The notes beneath the pieces were generated by a model. The model was not told the DNA's origin and ran no database searches. It saw nothing but the letters and a program-made list of their open reading frames with translations. 64,000 nt of DNA, taken from positions 63,328,742 through 63,392,741 of the forward strand of contig NC_045446.1 of the NCBI RefSeq assembly GCF_002776525.5, given 5' to 3'. This document shows, piece after piece, positions 23,383 to 33,414 of the stretch; within the stretch, counting starts at the first letter, position 1, and each line of letters begins with the position of its first letter. Both the position numbers and the translations under genes were made by a program. This stretch comes from Piliocolobus tephrosceles. Its lineage: Eukaryota > Chordata > Mammalia > Primates > Cercopithecidae.

Positions 23383-24458
23383 TGCTAGGTGTTGGCCATT
23401 TAATTGTGAACTGAATGGACCCTGGCTCTGCTCTCAGAGAGATCCTTGTTAGAAGGAGAGACAGGCAGTGATAGCGATAACAGCATGGTAGGTGGTGGGG
23501 CACCTAGACTGGGTCTTTGAGGAGCCATGGTGGGGAGCCAGGAGCAGGTGCACTGCGGGGCAGAGGGAGGGGTAAGCGGCAACAGGAGGCTGGTCAGAAG
23601 TGAGAGGTGAGGCAGAGAGACAGGGAGGCTGGAGTGGCAGGCTGGAGAGCTAGGCTTTATCCAGTGGATGGTGGAGCCACCAGAGAGTGTAAGGCAGGGT
23701 ATGGCATCAAGGGGCAACAGAGACACCACTGTAGCCTGGGAAGGGGGGATTGGAGTTTGGGCCAGGGCAGGGGCTCCATCCCCAGCATGCATTTTCAGAG
23801 CAAGTTTTCCCAGGGGCGATGAGAGAAGGAGGATGAAAAGGCCTGAATTAGCCAAATACTTTCTCAGGGCTGGAGAGACAGGAAGCCTCCTAATACATGG
23901 GAGAAGCTGAGGCTGGAACTTTGCCCTTCCCCTCCTGACCTGCTACTGCTAATGGAACCCTCCCCCTGCCCCCATGGCTCCATTACCCACCTCCAGGGGA
24001 CCATTACTGTGCCTGGGCCTTCACCATTAGCCGGCCTTGGCTGCTTGGTTCCAGGGAGACTCCCTCGATGCTATTCCAGCCTTTCAGATGAGCCTGTTGT
24101 GTGATGCTGGCTGTGTCTCAATTTCCGGTTTGATCAATGGTTTTACATTATTTCAGCCACAAAATCTTCTATGTGTTTACAACAAATTCTTGCCAAGAAA
24201 TATAAATAAATAAAAATACAAAAGCAAAGGTGCTCAAGTTGAAGTGGGATGGAGGTTCCCCAGGCAGCCCCAGGTAAGGGGGACTCTGTTGGGGGATTTG
24301 AAGCCTGCAGGACTTGATGACCTCTAAAACCCAGCGATGGGAGTGCCTGGGGAGGACGTCAGGAGACGAGACTTCTAGCCCCTCATTACATGGGATACTA
24401 ACCCCTTGAGCCCAGACAGCTTGGGATGATGAATAAAACCATGAAAAAAAGAATTTAA
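23383..24458. other. Intergenic sequence, no gene recognised
   Basis: Part of 23600-23900 (GGCTTTATCCAGTGGATGGT; AGTTTTCCCAGGGGCGATGA) looks like a diverged old repeat of L2 character. No coding signature is visible. Confidence 0.4.
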
Positions 24459-24750
24459 GGATAGGATGCAGGGGCTCATGCCTATAATCCCAGCACTTTG
24501 GGAGGCCAAGGCAGGAGGATTGCTTGGACCCAGGAGTTTGAGACCAGCCTGGTCAACACAGGGAGACCCCATCTCTACAAAAAAAAATTTAAAAATTAGC
24601 CCGGCATGGTGGCATGTGCCTGTAGTCTCAGCTACTTGGGAGGCTGAGGTAGGAGGATCCCTTGGGCCTGGGAGGTAGAGACTGTAGTGTGCTGTGATCA
24701 TGCCACTACACTCTGGCCTGGGTGACAGAGCAAGGCCCTTTCTCAGAAAA
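24459..24750 (+). mobile_element. Alu (J-type), plus strand
   Basis: Begins GGATAGGATGCAGGGGCTCA and runs to a poor tail (TTTCTCAGAAAACTTAAG). Divergence is high, so it is an old copy. Confidence 0.9.
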
Positions 24751-24764
24751 CTTAAGACAGGCCA

Positions 24765-24890
24765 GCAAGTGAGATATTAGTATTACTCCCTTTTGCAAAA
24801 GAGGAAACTCAGGCTCAGAGATGAGTCATGGGACAGGTGAGGCAAGACTGGAATCTAAACCCAAGGCTATGGGGTTCAAGGACTAGACCC
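24765..24890 (+). repeat. MIR fragment
   Basis: TTTTGCAAAAGAGGAAACTC, GAGATGAGTCATGGGACAGG and GGCAAGACTGGAATCTAAAC follow the MIR core order. Confidence 0.65.
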
Positions 24891-25519
24891 CTTCCTCTGC
24901 TCCTAGGGCCTCACTAAGCCACCTGTGTGGTAGCTGTAATGCCATATGTCTCAGGGATGCAGTTTTCTCCGCTGTAAAGTAAGGGAATTGGGCCAGAGCA
25001 GGGGCAGAGCCCTGGGCAGGCCACCAACCAGATTTGCCTGCTGAAGGCGAAGGTCGAGGCTGGGTCCTCAACTTTGAGTCAAAGAAACTCATTTCTCCTG
25101 GGCTAAATGGCTGTGACAGTATAAGGTTTGAAGTTTTGGAAGAGGGGAGAGAAAGAAGGGATTGGCTGGAGTTCCAGTGCCTAAAGGGTCTTCCCCACAC
25201 TGGAACCTGAAGGTCTAGGCCCTATAACTTGGCTATGAGGATACTTAGGTCCCTGGAAGGCGCATGGCCCAGCTTAGACAATAGGCGGAGGAGGCTGAAC
25301 AAGGGGCTTTTGTGTCTCCCAAGCAAAGGTCCCAGCGGGACTGCAGAGGCGGCTCTGCCCCTCTGGGCTGTGTGTCCGCTCTGTTGCTGCTCCCGGTGGG
25401 GCTGCAGCCAGCACCCTTCATGGCAGCCAGGCCCAGTCAGCTGATATGGAGCCCAAGAGGGCCCAAGGCCCCAAGGGCCCTGGGCAAGTTCCTTGGCTAC
25501 AGGAAGAGGCCTCCTCTGC

Positions 25520-25650
25520 ACTTGTCCAGCCACCCGAGTGATTGACTCCACTTCACAGGAAAGGAGACCCTGAGAGAGAATGGAACTGGGTCAAGGTCTC
25601 CCAGAGTCGGTGCTGAAGCTGGGTAGGAACCTACATTCCTGATTCCTAGA
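25520..25650 (+). repeat. MIR fragment
   Basis: CTCCACTTCACAGGAAAGGA, then GGTCAAGGTCTCCCAGAGTC and CCTACATTCCTGATTCCTAG match the MIR core and tail in order. Confidence 0.6.
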
Positions 25651-26080
25651 CCAGAAATGAGAGAGAGGGGGGCGCTCATTCGTTCATCCATTCACACCTT
25701 TAAGGACTGAGCACCTGGGACAGCAGCAGGAAGAAGGTAGACCTGCTTCCCGCCCTCGGGAGCTCACAGTCTCCGAATGGGTCAGACACGCAGCCTGACC
25801 AGGGAAGGCCATTAGAGTGGGGTGGACGTGGACGGCAGAGAAGAGAGTTAAAGCAGCTCAAGATAACGGGCTAGAGAGAGTGGGGAGTTCAGGGAGCTGC
25901 TGGTTAGATTAAGGCAGGGAAAGTGGGGAGCACGGAAGAGGTGGGATCCTGAGTACCCTGCTTTCCTTCCCAGGGTAATGGGGAGAGGCATTCCCTACCC
26001 CCACTTTCAAGCAAGGGAGGTGCGTCCTCGGCCTGGGGTTTCGAGCAGGTCTCTCTGAGCAGGTCCCTTCCTGGCCAGCC

Positions 26081-26111
26081 GGGCTGGGGCAGGGGCGGGA
26101 TAGGGGTAGGG
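26081..26111 (+). promoter_or_regulatory. G-quadruplex-type run at the edge of the CpG island
   Basis: Runs of three or four G occur at 26081-26083, 26086-26089, 26092-26095, 26097-26099, 26103-26106 and 26109-26111 with loops of one to three bases. This satisfies the usual four-tract G4 rule with tracts to spare. It lies a few hundred bases upstream of the likely first exon. Confidence 0.7.
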
Positions 26112-26449
26112 TGGCGCGGCGGCTGGGCGCAAAGGTCCCGCAGTGGGCCACGCAGGCGCCGGGCTGACGCGGCAAAACTTTGGCGTCTCTGAAAACCTCT
26201 GCTCACCCGCTCCTTTCTAGCGTGAGGGAGCCGGGCGGCCTCTTTCCGGCCCGGCAGTGGGACCGTCGCCGCCCGCCCCTCCCGTTGCAGCACCGCTACA
26301 GACGCGCTGACCCCGCGGCCGTGTCGCTAGGCGGCATCCCGGAGCGGGTGGCGAGGTATCTACCCGGGCGGGTTGAGGGCGGTGCCAGGGTTGGTCAAAG
26401 GTCCGCCCCGCCCCCTGCCTGGCCCGGCTTCGGGGTTGGGGAACAGCGC

Positions 26450-26574
26450 AGAGAGGTGGGTAGCTGGGCTCCCAGGCACGTGGATCTCTGCGACGGCGGC
26501 TGCACGCAGGCACTGGCACCCGGGAGCCGCGGCGACGGCACGCCGGACGGAGAAGCGCAGCGCAGGGGCGAGAG
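26450..26574 (+). other. Candidate P2RY2 exon 1 (5' UTR)
   Basis: This is the part of the CpG island most likely to contribute the non-coding first exon. A splice donor GAG|GTGCGG at 26574/26575 would join in good order to exon 2 and fits my imperfect memory of the human mRNA. Two stronger consensus donors lie downstream, TCG|GTGAGT at 26793/26794 and CGG|GTGAGT at 26854/26855, and could be used instead or as alternatives. The 5' boundary is a guess, since no start-site data exist here. Confidence 0.4.
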
Positions 26575-26960
26575 GTGCGGTGCCTGGAGGGAACAGGGCG
26601 CTTGGAGAGGCCCGGGGAAGCGGTGGGCCGGACTGGCGCAGGTGCTAACTGGGCGTGGGGCAGGGGAGGGCGCTGTGGAGCGGCTGTCGCCCCGGGGCAC
26701 CGTCGCGAGCCGGCGTGTAGCGCATAACTGGGCGGCGTGAACGCGCCTGTGGGTCCGTGGTTGAACTTTGTCTCCACGGGAGCGTCGGTCTCGGTGAGTG
26801 TGGACGGGCGCCCTGGTTGTGAGGAGGCTGTGCGCGAAGTCTGCATGTTAGCGGGTGAGTATGTGCGCCCCTCGGGGCGACTGACCCAGCCTGCCGAACT
26901 TGTCTGTGTGTGCTTGGATGTGAGCGTCCCCGTGGCATGAGGCGGTGGGCGGTGCCCAGA

Positions 26961-27839
26961 GGCATGAACCCCTGAAGATCCCCTGACCCCTGTCCTGCCC
27001 CCAGGGTCACTCTGGGTGGCCGCCTACCATTGGTAAGGTTGAGGGGGCAGTTGCAGGGAGTGGGCGGGGGAGGAGGGAGTGGGGAGGAAGGACAGTTAAG
27101 CCTCTGTCTCGGGACTTTAAATCTGGCAAATGCCCCGGTAGGAAGGGTCAGTCAGGAGAATGGTGATACCCCACCCCGCAACCCGAAGGCTGCCAGTGGC
27201 CCTCTTGGGGTCCTCCAGGAGTGCAGCCCAAGCGTCAGGGACTGCTGGAGACCAGCACTGCCAGTTCGGGATCCACTGTGGGGTCCACGGCTGCTGTTTC
27301 TTTCAGCATGGCATCGCCGGGACCACAGCCTGATCTGCCTGGTTTGTTTTGGATCTAAGCTGAAATAATGATGAGTTTTGAGGATCTGGATGAGGACCCA
27401 GGCAAGTTTATTACCTGTGGGTGGAAGTGGGAGGAAGAAGATTCTTTGCGCAGACAGGTCCACAAGAGAGCTCTGGAGACTCAGAGATCTATGTTCCAAT
27501 CCTGTCTTGGCCACTGTGTGGTCTGAGCAAGCCGTCCTTTCTCTGAGCCTCCGTGGCCTCGTCTGTAAGAAGGGACTAATGATACGGAATTTGAGGGCTG
27601 TTGAGGAGCTGATGAGTGTGTCATGTTCAGCACCAGTGTCCCCCCATGGGCAGGCTCACAGCTTGGGGATGGGAAGTCAGTCCCTGGAGGGAGCCTGCCA
27701 AAACCAGAATCCCACATGTGCCCCTCCCTAGGGCACAAGCCTTCCACAGGACCAAGCCTGAGCCCTGTAGCCTGGGACTTAAGGTCTCTGATAACTGGGG
27801 CCTGCTGGCCTTTCCAGCCACCTCTCCTGCCTGATTTTT
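26961..27839. other. P2RY2 intron 1, proximal part
   Basis: GC-moderate sequence with many short overlapping frames and no recognised domain. It is presumed intron of P2RY2, running from exon 1 to 37745. Confidence 0.5.
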
Positions 27840-28200
27840 CACCTTGCAGCAGCTGTCTGGAGTCTCTCATTTCTTGCCCCAGGCCTGTTGCATATTCTAC
27901 ACTCCCTGCCTGATAAGCCTCCTACTCTCACCTTCTTCAACTGGAGAACTACCCAGACTTGGGACCCAGCTCAGATGGCCCCTCCTCTGGAAAGCTTTCC
28001 TTGATCCCCACAGCTGGGTTGGAGCCTCTTCTAGGCCCCTACAGTCCTGGTGCTGACAGCCCTGGTCCCACCTGGACCGTCATGATCTATGTCTGTCTCC
28101 TCCTTTCCTCTTCTCAGGTCTAGGGGGTCCTGAAGGGCAGAAACTGGGTCTGACTCATTTCTGTGTTGCCAGCATCCCGCACGAGGCTGAGCTGAACTGA
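27840..28200 (+). repeat. L2 3' region
   Basis: CTACCCAGACTTGGGACCCA, GCTCAGATGGCCCCTCCTCT, GGAAAGCTTTCCTTGATCCC and GAAGGGCAGAAACTGGGTCT appear in the order of the L2 3' UTR. Confidence 0.7.
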
Positions 28201-29035
28201 GAGAGCAGCAGCAGCCCCCATCCCCTGTTTCTGGCCCCAGCTTCTCCAGTAAAGGCCTGGCTGCAGGTGAGCTCCATGTCACTACAAAGAAGGGCAAACC
28301 AGAATATGGTTATCAAAGTGGGTGGCACAGTTTGCCAGAACAGTGTGATCTGGGACACTGCAGGACCTAGAGTGCCCAGGCTAAAGACCTGGATTTTATC
28401 CTGAAGGCAATTGGGAGCCGTGGAAATTTATGAGCAGAGGAGTTTCATGGTCAGGTGGCATTTCAGAAAGAGCTCTCTGGCTGCAGGATGGAGAATGGAT
28501 CAAGTAGTGCCAAGTGCAGGAAGGTCAGGGCATTTGTGATGTCAACATTAGAACTGTCCCAGGAGTTGTTTAAACCCTAATTGAGTCCTTGCCCGTTGGC
28601 CAAACACTTTTCCCTGAGCCTTCAGATGCTCCTGCTGAGGAATTTGGGGACCTGCAATAGATCTCATTCCAGCTCTGCTCCCAGCTTGTTGGATGACCAG
28701 TTCCTGCCCTGCTAGGGTCTAAAAGGAGGCCAGAACAAGTAAGATCCTGCATGGCAGAGTATATGTGTTGGGAGGCCCTGGCACAAAAGGTTTGTCACTC
28801 TTTCTCCTTTTCTCCCTGTCTGGGGCTTTCTTGGAGTCTGGTCAGAGGAGTTGGGTATCCCAGTGGGTAACCCTCAGAAATGACTACCAAACTTGGGCTG
28901 TGTCGTGAGGCTGTGGCTCCTCTGTTTCTGTCTCCCTCCCGCCCTGGATGCATAAGGCTCTAAGAAGGTGTGAGGGTATCACCAGGGCCTCATGAGTGAC
29001 CTTATGAGAGCTTTGACTTAATGGCTATAGTCTTT
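28201..29035. other. Intron 1 sequence with an unassigned old repeat
   Basis: 28385-28500 contains GGATTTTATCCTGAAGGCAA and GGAGTTTCATGGTCAGGTGG, a motif set that recurs in related form near 55010-55060 and probably derives from an ancient LINE (reverse L2 type). The rest is unassigned. Confidence 0.45.
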
Positions 29036-29180
29036 AGAGAGGCCATTGTCCCTCTCTAGGTGTCAGTTCTGCCATCTGTAAATTGAGAATGGTGATCCTT
29101 GCTTCTTTGAGGGCAAAGTTGCTACAAGGATTAAGATAGTGATCAGGGAAAAGCTTTATAAGCCTTAAACTGCAGTGCTT
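29036..29180 (-). repeat. MIR, minus strand
   Basis: CTCTCTAGGTGTCAGTTCTG, CCATCTGTAAATTGAGAATG and CTACAAGGATTAAGATAGTG are the reverse complement of the MIR core. Confidence 0.7.
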
Positions 29181-29309
29181 GGAGAAGGAATGTGATGCTC
29201 ATAGACTTAAATTCATTTTGAAGACTATAAGAGAACATGGGTGCAATAGCAAGGGATTGTGCTGGTTATTGAAATTTAATTACTGAATGCCTTCCTCCCC
29301 TACCCGCTC

Positions 29310-29475
29310 TGCAGAGATGGCTTCACTAGTAATGATTTGCAATAATCCATTTTGTCTTCCTATAGACCTGTGAGGCAGGAATTGGATCTCCATTTTGCAG
29401 ATCAGGAAATAGAGGCATGGATTGTATCTTGCCCAGGGTCACCAAGCTGAGGTGAAACCTGGGGCTCCAGTCCAC
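29310..29475 (+). repeat. MIR, plus strand
   Basis: CCTGTGAGGCAGGAATTGGA, CATTTTGCAGATCAGGAAAT and CCAGGGTCACCAAGCTGAGG match MIR in order. Confidence 0.75.
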
Positions 29476-30405
29476 CTGCGAGCTTAGCCCTCCCCATCTG
29501 AGACAGAGCCCTGTCGGGGTCGGGCCTGGTCCTCTGGCTTCCAGGCTGAGAGGAGTTTGAATTGTGCCCTGGGAACCTGTGTTTGGGGCTTTCCTGTGGC
29601 CAGATTACTCAACTGCTGATAAGATAACGCCTGCCCAGACCTGCCCACAGGACCAGAGATGCCTTGTTGATCTGGTGAGGGGAGTGGGGGTCGCCCCTCA
29701 AGCCTTCTGCCCAAACTGCCTCTCCCCAGACTGCTTTCTGTAGGCCTGCTTGGTATACCCTCTGGGCCACACCTTCCTCTTGGTTGCCCTTGGGTCCTCA
29801 GGCCTGTCCTGTCCTTATTACTGGGCCCTGATAGGAGTAGGCTGCCTGTGTGGGCCACTCTGACCTCTGTACTCATCCAGAGGCCAGTTGTAGGACTATG
29901 CTCGGCCATCCCTGCTTTCTCTCTCTGTCCCCATCACCCAGCTTGGGCTCAGGGCAGGTGCCAGTGGGTGTGTGGGAAATGAGTGGCCAGGTGGGAGTAG
30001 GCATGGAGTAGAAGGGGAGGCTTTGCTCCATGGAGTGCCACAGTTGGTTCTGGAGCAGAGAAGTTCCTCCACCCCCATCACCCCATCTCTTAGGCCTGAG
30101 TCATTCCTGGTCCAAGATGAGTAGCAGGAGTTTCTGGTAGGAGGGTGAGCAGCCTGGGCCCCGCGGAACAACTCCTTGGCCCTCTGCCCTGGTACCTTGT
30201 CCCTCTCATTTTAGCTCCTGGGTGAGAGGCCTGGGTGCTGGAGTGAGGGAAAGGGACCTCCCTCAGACTTCTGGGGCTCACGTGGCCTTTCCCTCCCCAG
30301 GTCTGAGGAGAGCCTCTGGGTGTGGACCTGGCTTCCTGGTGAGTGCCCCAGCCCTGGCTTGTAGGAGGGGGACTCTTACCATGGCTGGGCTGTCGCAGGA
30401 AATCT
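29476..30405. other. Intron 1 sequence, no gene recognised
   Basis: Unique-looking, GC-moderate sequence. Overlapping frames on the minus strand show no recognisable protein family. Confidence 0.5.
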
Positions 30406-30860
30406 AGGGCCAAGGGACCTGCTCCTCTCACGGCACCACCATATGTGTCGTCTCCTCCTTGGTCTCCCTCCCTGCGGACTCCCTGTCCCATCTGCCTTCC
30501 ATGTGGCACCATTTTTGTAAAGGTCGACTCTGACCATGTCCTTCCCCTCTTAAGCCTTCCATGGTTCCTCATTGTCCTCAGAATAGAGGCCAAGCTCTAC
30601 AGCCTGGCATTTGAGCCTTTTCATGTGAATTCCTCAGGCTCCCATGCCACCTCACCCTCCACAGCAGCCATGTAAGACCTCCCGGCCTTTCCCAGCAGGT
30701 CCCACTTTCATCCACCAAGTCTTTGCTCATGCCTGTCCTGCCTTCAGAGCCCTCCTCTGTCTTTGCCCACCTGACAAACTCCTAATCATCTATCAGTTTC
30801 CAGCTCAGATGACCCCTCCTCTGCAGAAGCGCTCCCTGACCACCTCCCCCAGGCCAGGTA
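30406..30860 (+). repeat. L2 3' region (second intron 1 copy)
   Basis: CCTCATTGTCCTCAGAATAG, AGGCCAAGCTCTACAGCCTG, CAGTTTCCAGCTCAGATGAC and GAAGCGCTCCCTGACCACCT are L2 3' UTR blocks in the right order. Confidence 0.75.
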
Positions 30861-31615
30861 GGAGTTGCTGTGTGCTCCATAACCCCTGCGCTTGCCTTGT
30901 ATGGTTTATTCACCCAAGTGGATTTGGTCCCTGTCTGTGTCTTTTTCCCCAGCCTGACTGGATACTCCTCAAAGGTCCTGCAGAGTGCGATCTGAGTCTG
31001 AATTCCTGAGGTCCCTCTGAGGCCGGGTGCACCAGAGCATTGGCAAGTGTTTGCTGGGACTTTGTGGTTCCTGGGAATGTGATTTAAGATTTCTTAATCT
31101 GAATCCAGACTCCTGTGGCTCTGAGAATCTCAAAAGCAAAGGTTATCAGGAGCAATGAGTAATAGAATTGAAGAAACACTGAGCCCACACCCGGAACCAG
31201 AGCCTCTTGGAATTAGACTGTGAGAACCAGGGAACTCAGAATCCTGAAAGCACCTGGAGGGGCCATCTCAGAATCACAGGCTCATGTGGTTCCCGGTCAA
31301 TGCTTTCATCCCCCTTTCCACCTTGGATTCTCCATCTACCTTCTTTCCTTCCAAGCTGGACCCTTCATGCTCCTCCTCAAATCTTATCACAGTTCCCCTT
31401 CCAGGGACCTTGCCTGACTGCTCTGACCATGACCTCTGTCCCTCTGCTGGGGACACCTGGGAGGGCCTACCTACCAAGCAGTGTCGTGGGCTCCTGAATT
31501 TCAGTGTCTCCCTGTTGTGACAGGCAGACACAACCTCCACATTAGGACAGTTCATGATTTGCTAGTGCCATGGTGCACCCATCTGTCCCCTTGTCTTATT
31601 CCTCATGGGCCGTCC
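30861..31615. other. Intron 1 sequence, no gene recognised
   Basis: 31290-31480 again has L2-like echoes (CTTCCAAGCTGGACCCTTCA; CAGTTCCCCTTCCAGGGACC), too diverged to be sure. Nothing coding is supported. Confidence 0.4.
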
Positions 31616-31745
31616 CATGCAGCAGTGATTCTCCCCATCTGGCCACTGAAGAACCCAAGGCTCTGAGAGGGGGGCTGACTTCACCAAGACTGCACAACAC
31701 AGGTGGCTCCAAGTTAGAGCCTGAACTCAGGGTTCTTGCCTCTTG
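31616..31745 (+). repeat. MIR fragment
   Basis: ATTCTCCCCATCTGGCCACT, CTCTGAGAGGGGGGCTGACT and GCCTGAACTCAGGGTTCTTG follow the MIR core. Confidence 0.6.
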
Positions 31746-32319
31746 AATCTGGAGGCATTTGGCTGTGATAGGTTGGGGTGGTGTCCAGGATGTTGTGGTT
31801 CTGAGCCTGTTTAATCTAGCAGCATGTCTCTGTAGCCCGGTTCTGGGCTGTGCTGGGATCCAGGTGAGATGGGTGGTTTGGGGTCCTGCTCTGGGTTGGG
31901 GATAAGGTGGTCAAACCCACACTGACAATAATTAGAACACCAGACCTTGAGTAAGTCCCTTCCTCTTTAGAGGTCTTGGCTTTCCGATCTATAAGCCTGG
32001 CTGATCTGAGATTTACCCACTCAGATGCTGCTCTGAGCTCAGCCCTGGTGAGTGACCTCCACAGCCAGGATCCTAGGGGGGTTCCCAAGAAGGAGAGAGT
32101 ATCTGGGAGGAGGTAGAGAGCCCAAGGGCCGTGTGAAGGGGAGGTCTTACACCACAACGGCACCGGCTGATAGCATCTGAGGTTACCCCTTAGCCATTTC
32201 CTCAGACCAGCTTTGGTGCTCCCGGTGCAGAAGCATGTCAGGCAAGGCAGGGGGCCTGCTGGCCTTCAGCCCCTTGAAGGACATTGAGGAGGGGCCAGGA
32301 TGACTTCTAAGCTCCTCAG
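31746..32319. other. Intron 1 sequence, no gene recognised
   Basis: 31920-32020 has a faint minus-strand MIR character (TTGAGTAAGTCCCTTCCTCT). The rest is unassigned. Confidence 0.4.
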
Positions 32320-32690
32320 CTTGTGCACTCCAGCCTTGCCCTCTCCACTCCCCTCAAGCCACCAAGATGAAGAGCAGTTCCTCAAACGTGTCATGTCATC
32401 TCTTGTTCATCCTCACTCTGCTCCTCCTGTCTCTTCAACCACCTGAATCCTCATCTTCCAAAATGCAGGTCAGGTGCCCTCTCCTCCAGGAAGCCTTCCC
32501 TCATCACCCCTCCGATCCTGTTGGGGGCCTCCTTGGCTTCCTCCAGGCCTGATCACCTTGTGTTATCATCGCCTGTTTCTGAGTGTGCCTCCCCTGATCT
32601 TGACAGTGAATTCCTTGAGATCTGACCTACCTCAGAGTCCCCAGGTACCCTGCCCAGCGATGGGCATACATGTGACAACCTTTGTGAAGG
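32320..32690 (+). repeat. L2 3' region (third intron 1 copy)
   Basis: TCCTCATCTTCCAAAATGCA, GGTCAGGTGCCCTCTCCTCC, AGGAAGCCTTCCCTCATCAC and AGTGAATTCCTTGAGATCTG match the L2 3' UTR. Confidence 0.7.
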
Positions 32691-32919
32691 GTGAGTGAGT
32701 GAAAGAGTATGGTGGCTATCTGGCTTCTGCTGGGGAATCCCTGGACTGCCTTCCCCCTGAGGACAGCCTTCAGTGTGGGAGACCTGATCTGTGGTTATTC
32801 TGGTTGTGACCTTCCTGTAGCCCATAATTCCTGCAAAGCTTCCTGCCCTTCTTGTCTTCCTGAGATACCCCTACCCTCCATGCCTTCTTTACCTGCTGAA
32901 ATATTCTCTCTTACTATTT

Positions 32920-33075
32920 CATAAAATGAGCCTAAATCATCTAACTAGCTCAACAACCTTCTGAGGCAGGTACTGTTCTGATATTGAGAGGAAACTGAGT
33001 TCTGGGTTTTGGAGTTAAGAGACTTGTCTTACCACTGGGAAGAGCAGAACTGGGATTTCCCACCTGCCTAGTGCC
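32920..33075 (+). repeat. MIR fragment
   Basis: CAACAACCTTCTGAGGCAGG, ATTGAGAGGAAACTGAGTTC and GAAGAGCAGAACTGGGATTT match the MIR core, with a short insertion in the middle. Confidence 0.65.
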
Positions 33076-33414
33076 CTCTCTTGCCCCCTTAATGAGGTTC
33101 TGGGACTAGGTCCTCTGTTTTCCCTCACAGCACCCCACCCCTGGTGGAGACAGGCAGCAGGGGTCTCCACAGAGGTGACAGGACATTCTTCCCTACCAGA
33201 CTAGACAGGGTCTGCCACCAGCCAAGGAGGCACATTCTGGAGTCACTCTAGTGGAGGAGCTGGAATGTCATCCAACCACCCTGGAAATTCCACAGTGCCC
33301 TGGGAGCTACCCAGCTCCTCCTTCTGACTTTGGCCTCACTAGCCTAGAACTACAAAGAGAAAGACCCAGATTGGGTTAGGGGCAGGACCAGATCAGGGGG
33401 TTAGAGGTCTGCAC

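Larger units (their letters stand above)
26080..26960 (+). promoter_or_regulatory. CpG-island promoter of P2RY2
   Basis: A sharp rise in G+C and CpG frequency starts near 26080 and fades by about 26960, in a window that is otherwise CpG-poor. There is no TATA box at a sensible spacing. GC boxes (CCGCCCCGCCCCCTGCC near 26404), an E-box CACGTG at 26477-26482 and a G-run cluster at 26081-26111 are present. It lies about 17.6 kb upstream of the P2RY2 coding exon on the same strand, the distance expected for the known gene span. Its role is inferred from position and composition; the start site cannot be read from sequence alone. Confidence 0.8.

Noticed and set aside
1..26080. A previously undescribed biological system in the upstream intergenic part
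   Set aside because: I looked for clustered unknown genes, RNA genes and conserved-looking frames on both strands and found only repeats and short random frames.
26217..26846. 209-codon antisense frame and a 186-codon sense frame in the CpG island
   Set aside because: GC-rich DNA has few stop codons. The proteins are Arg/Pro/Ala/Gly-rich with no recognisable family, and the region acts as promoter and 5' UTR.
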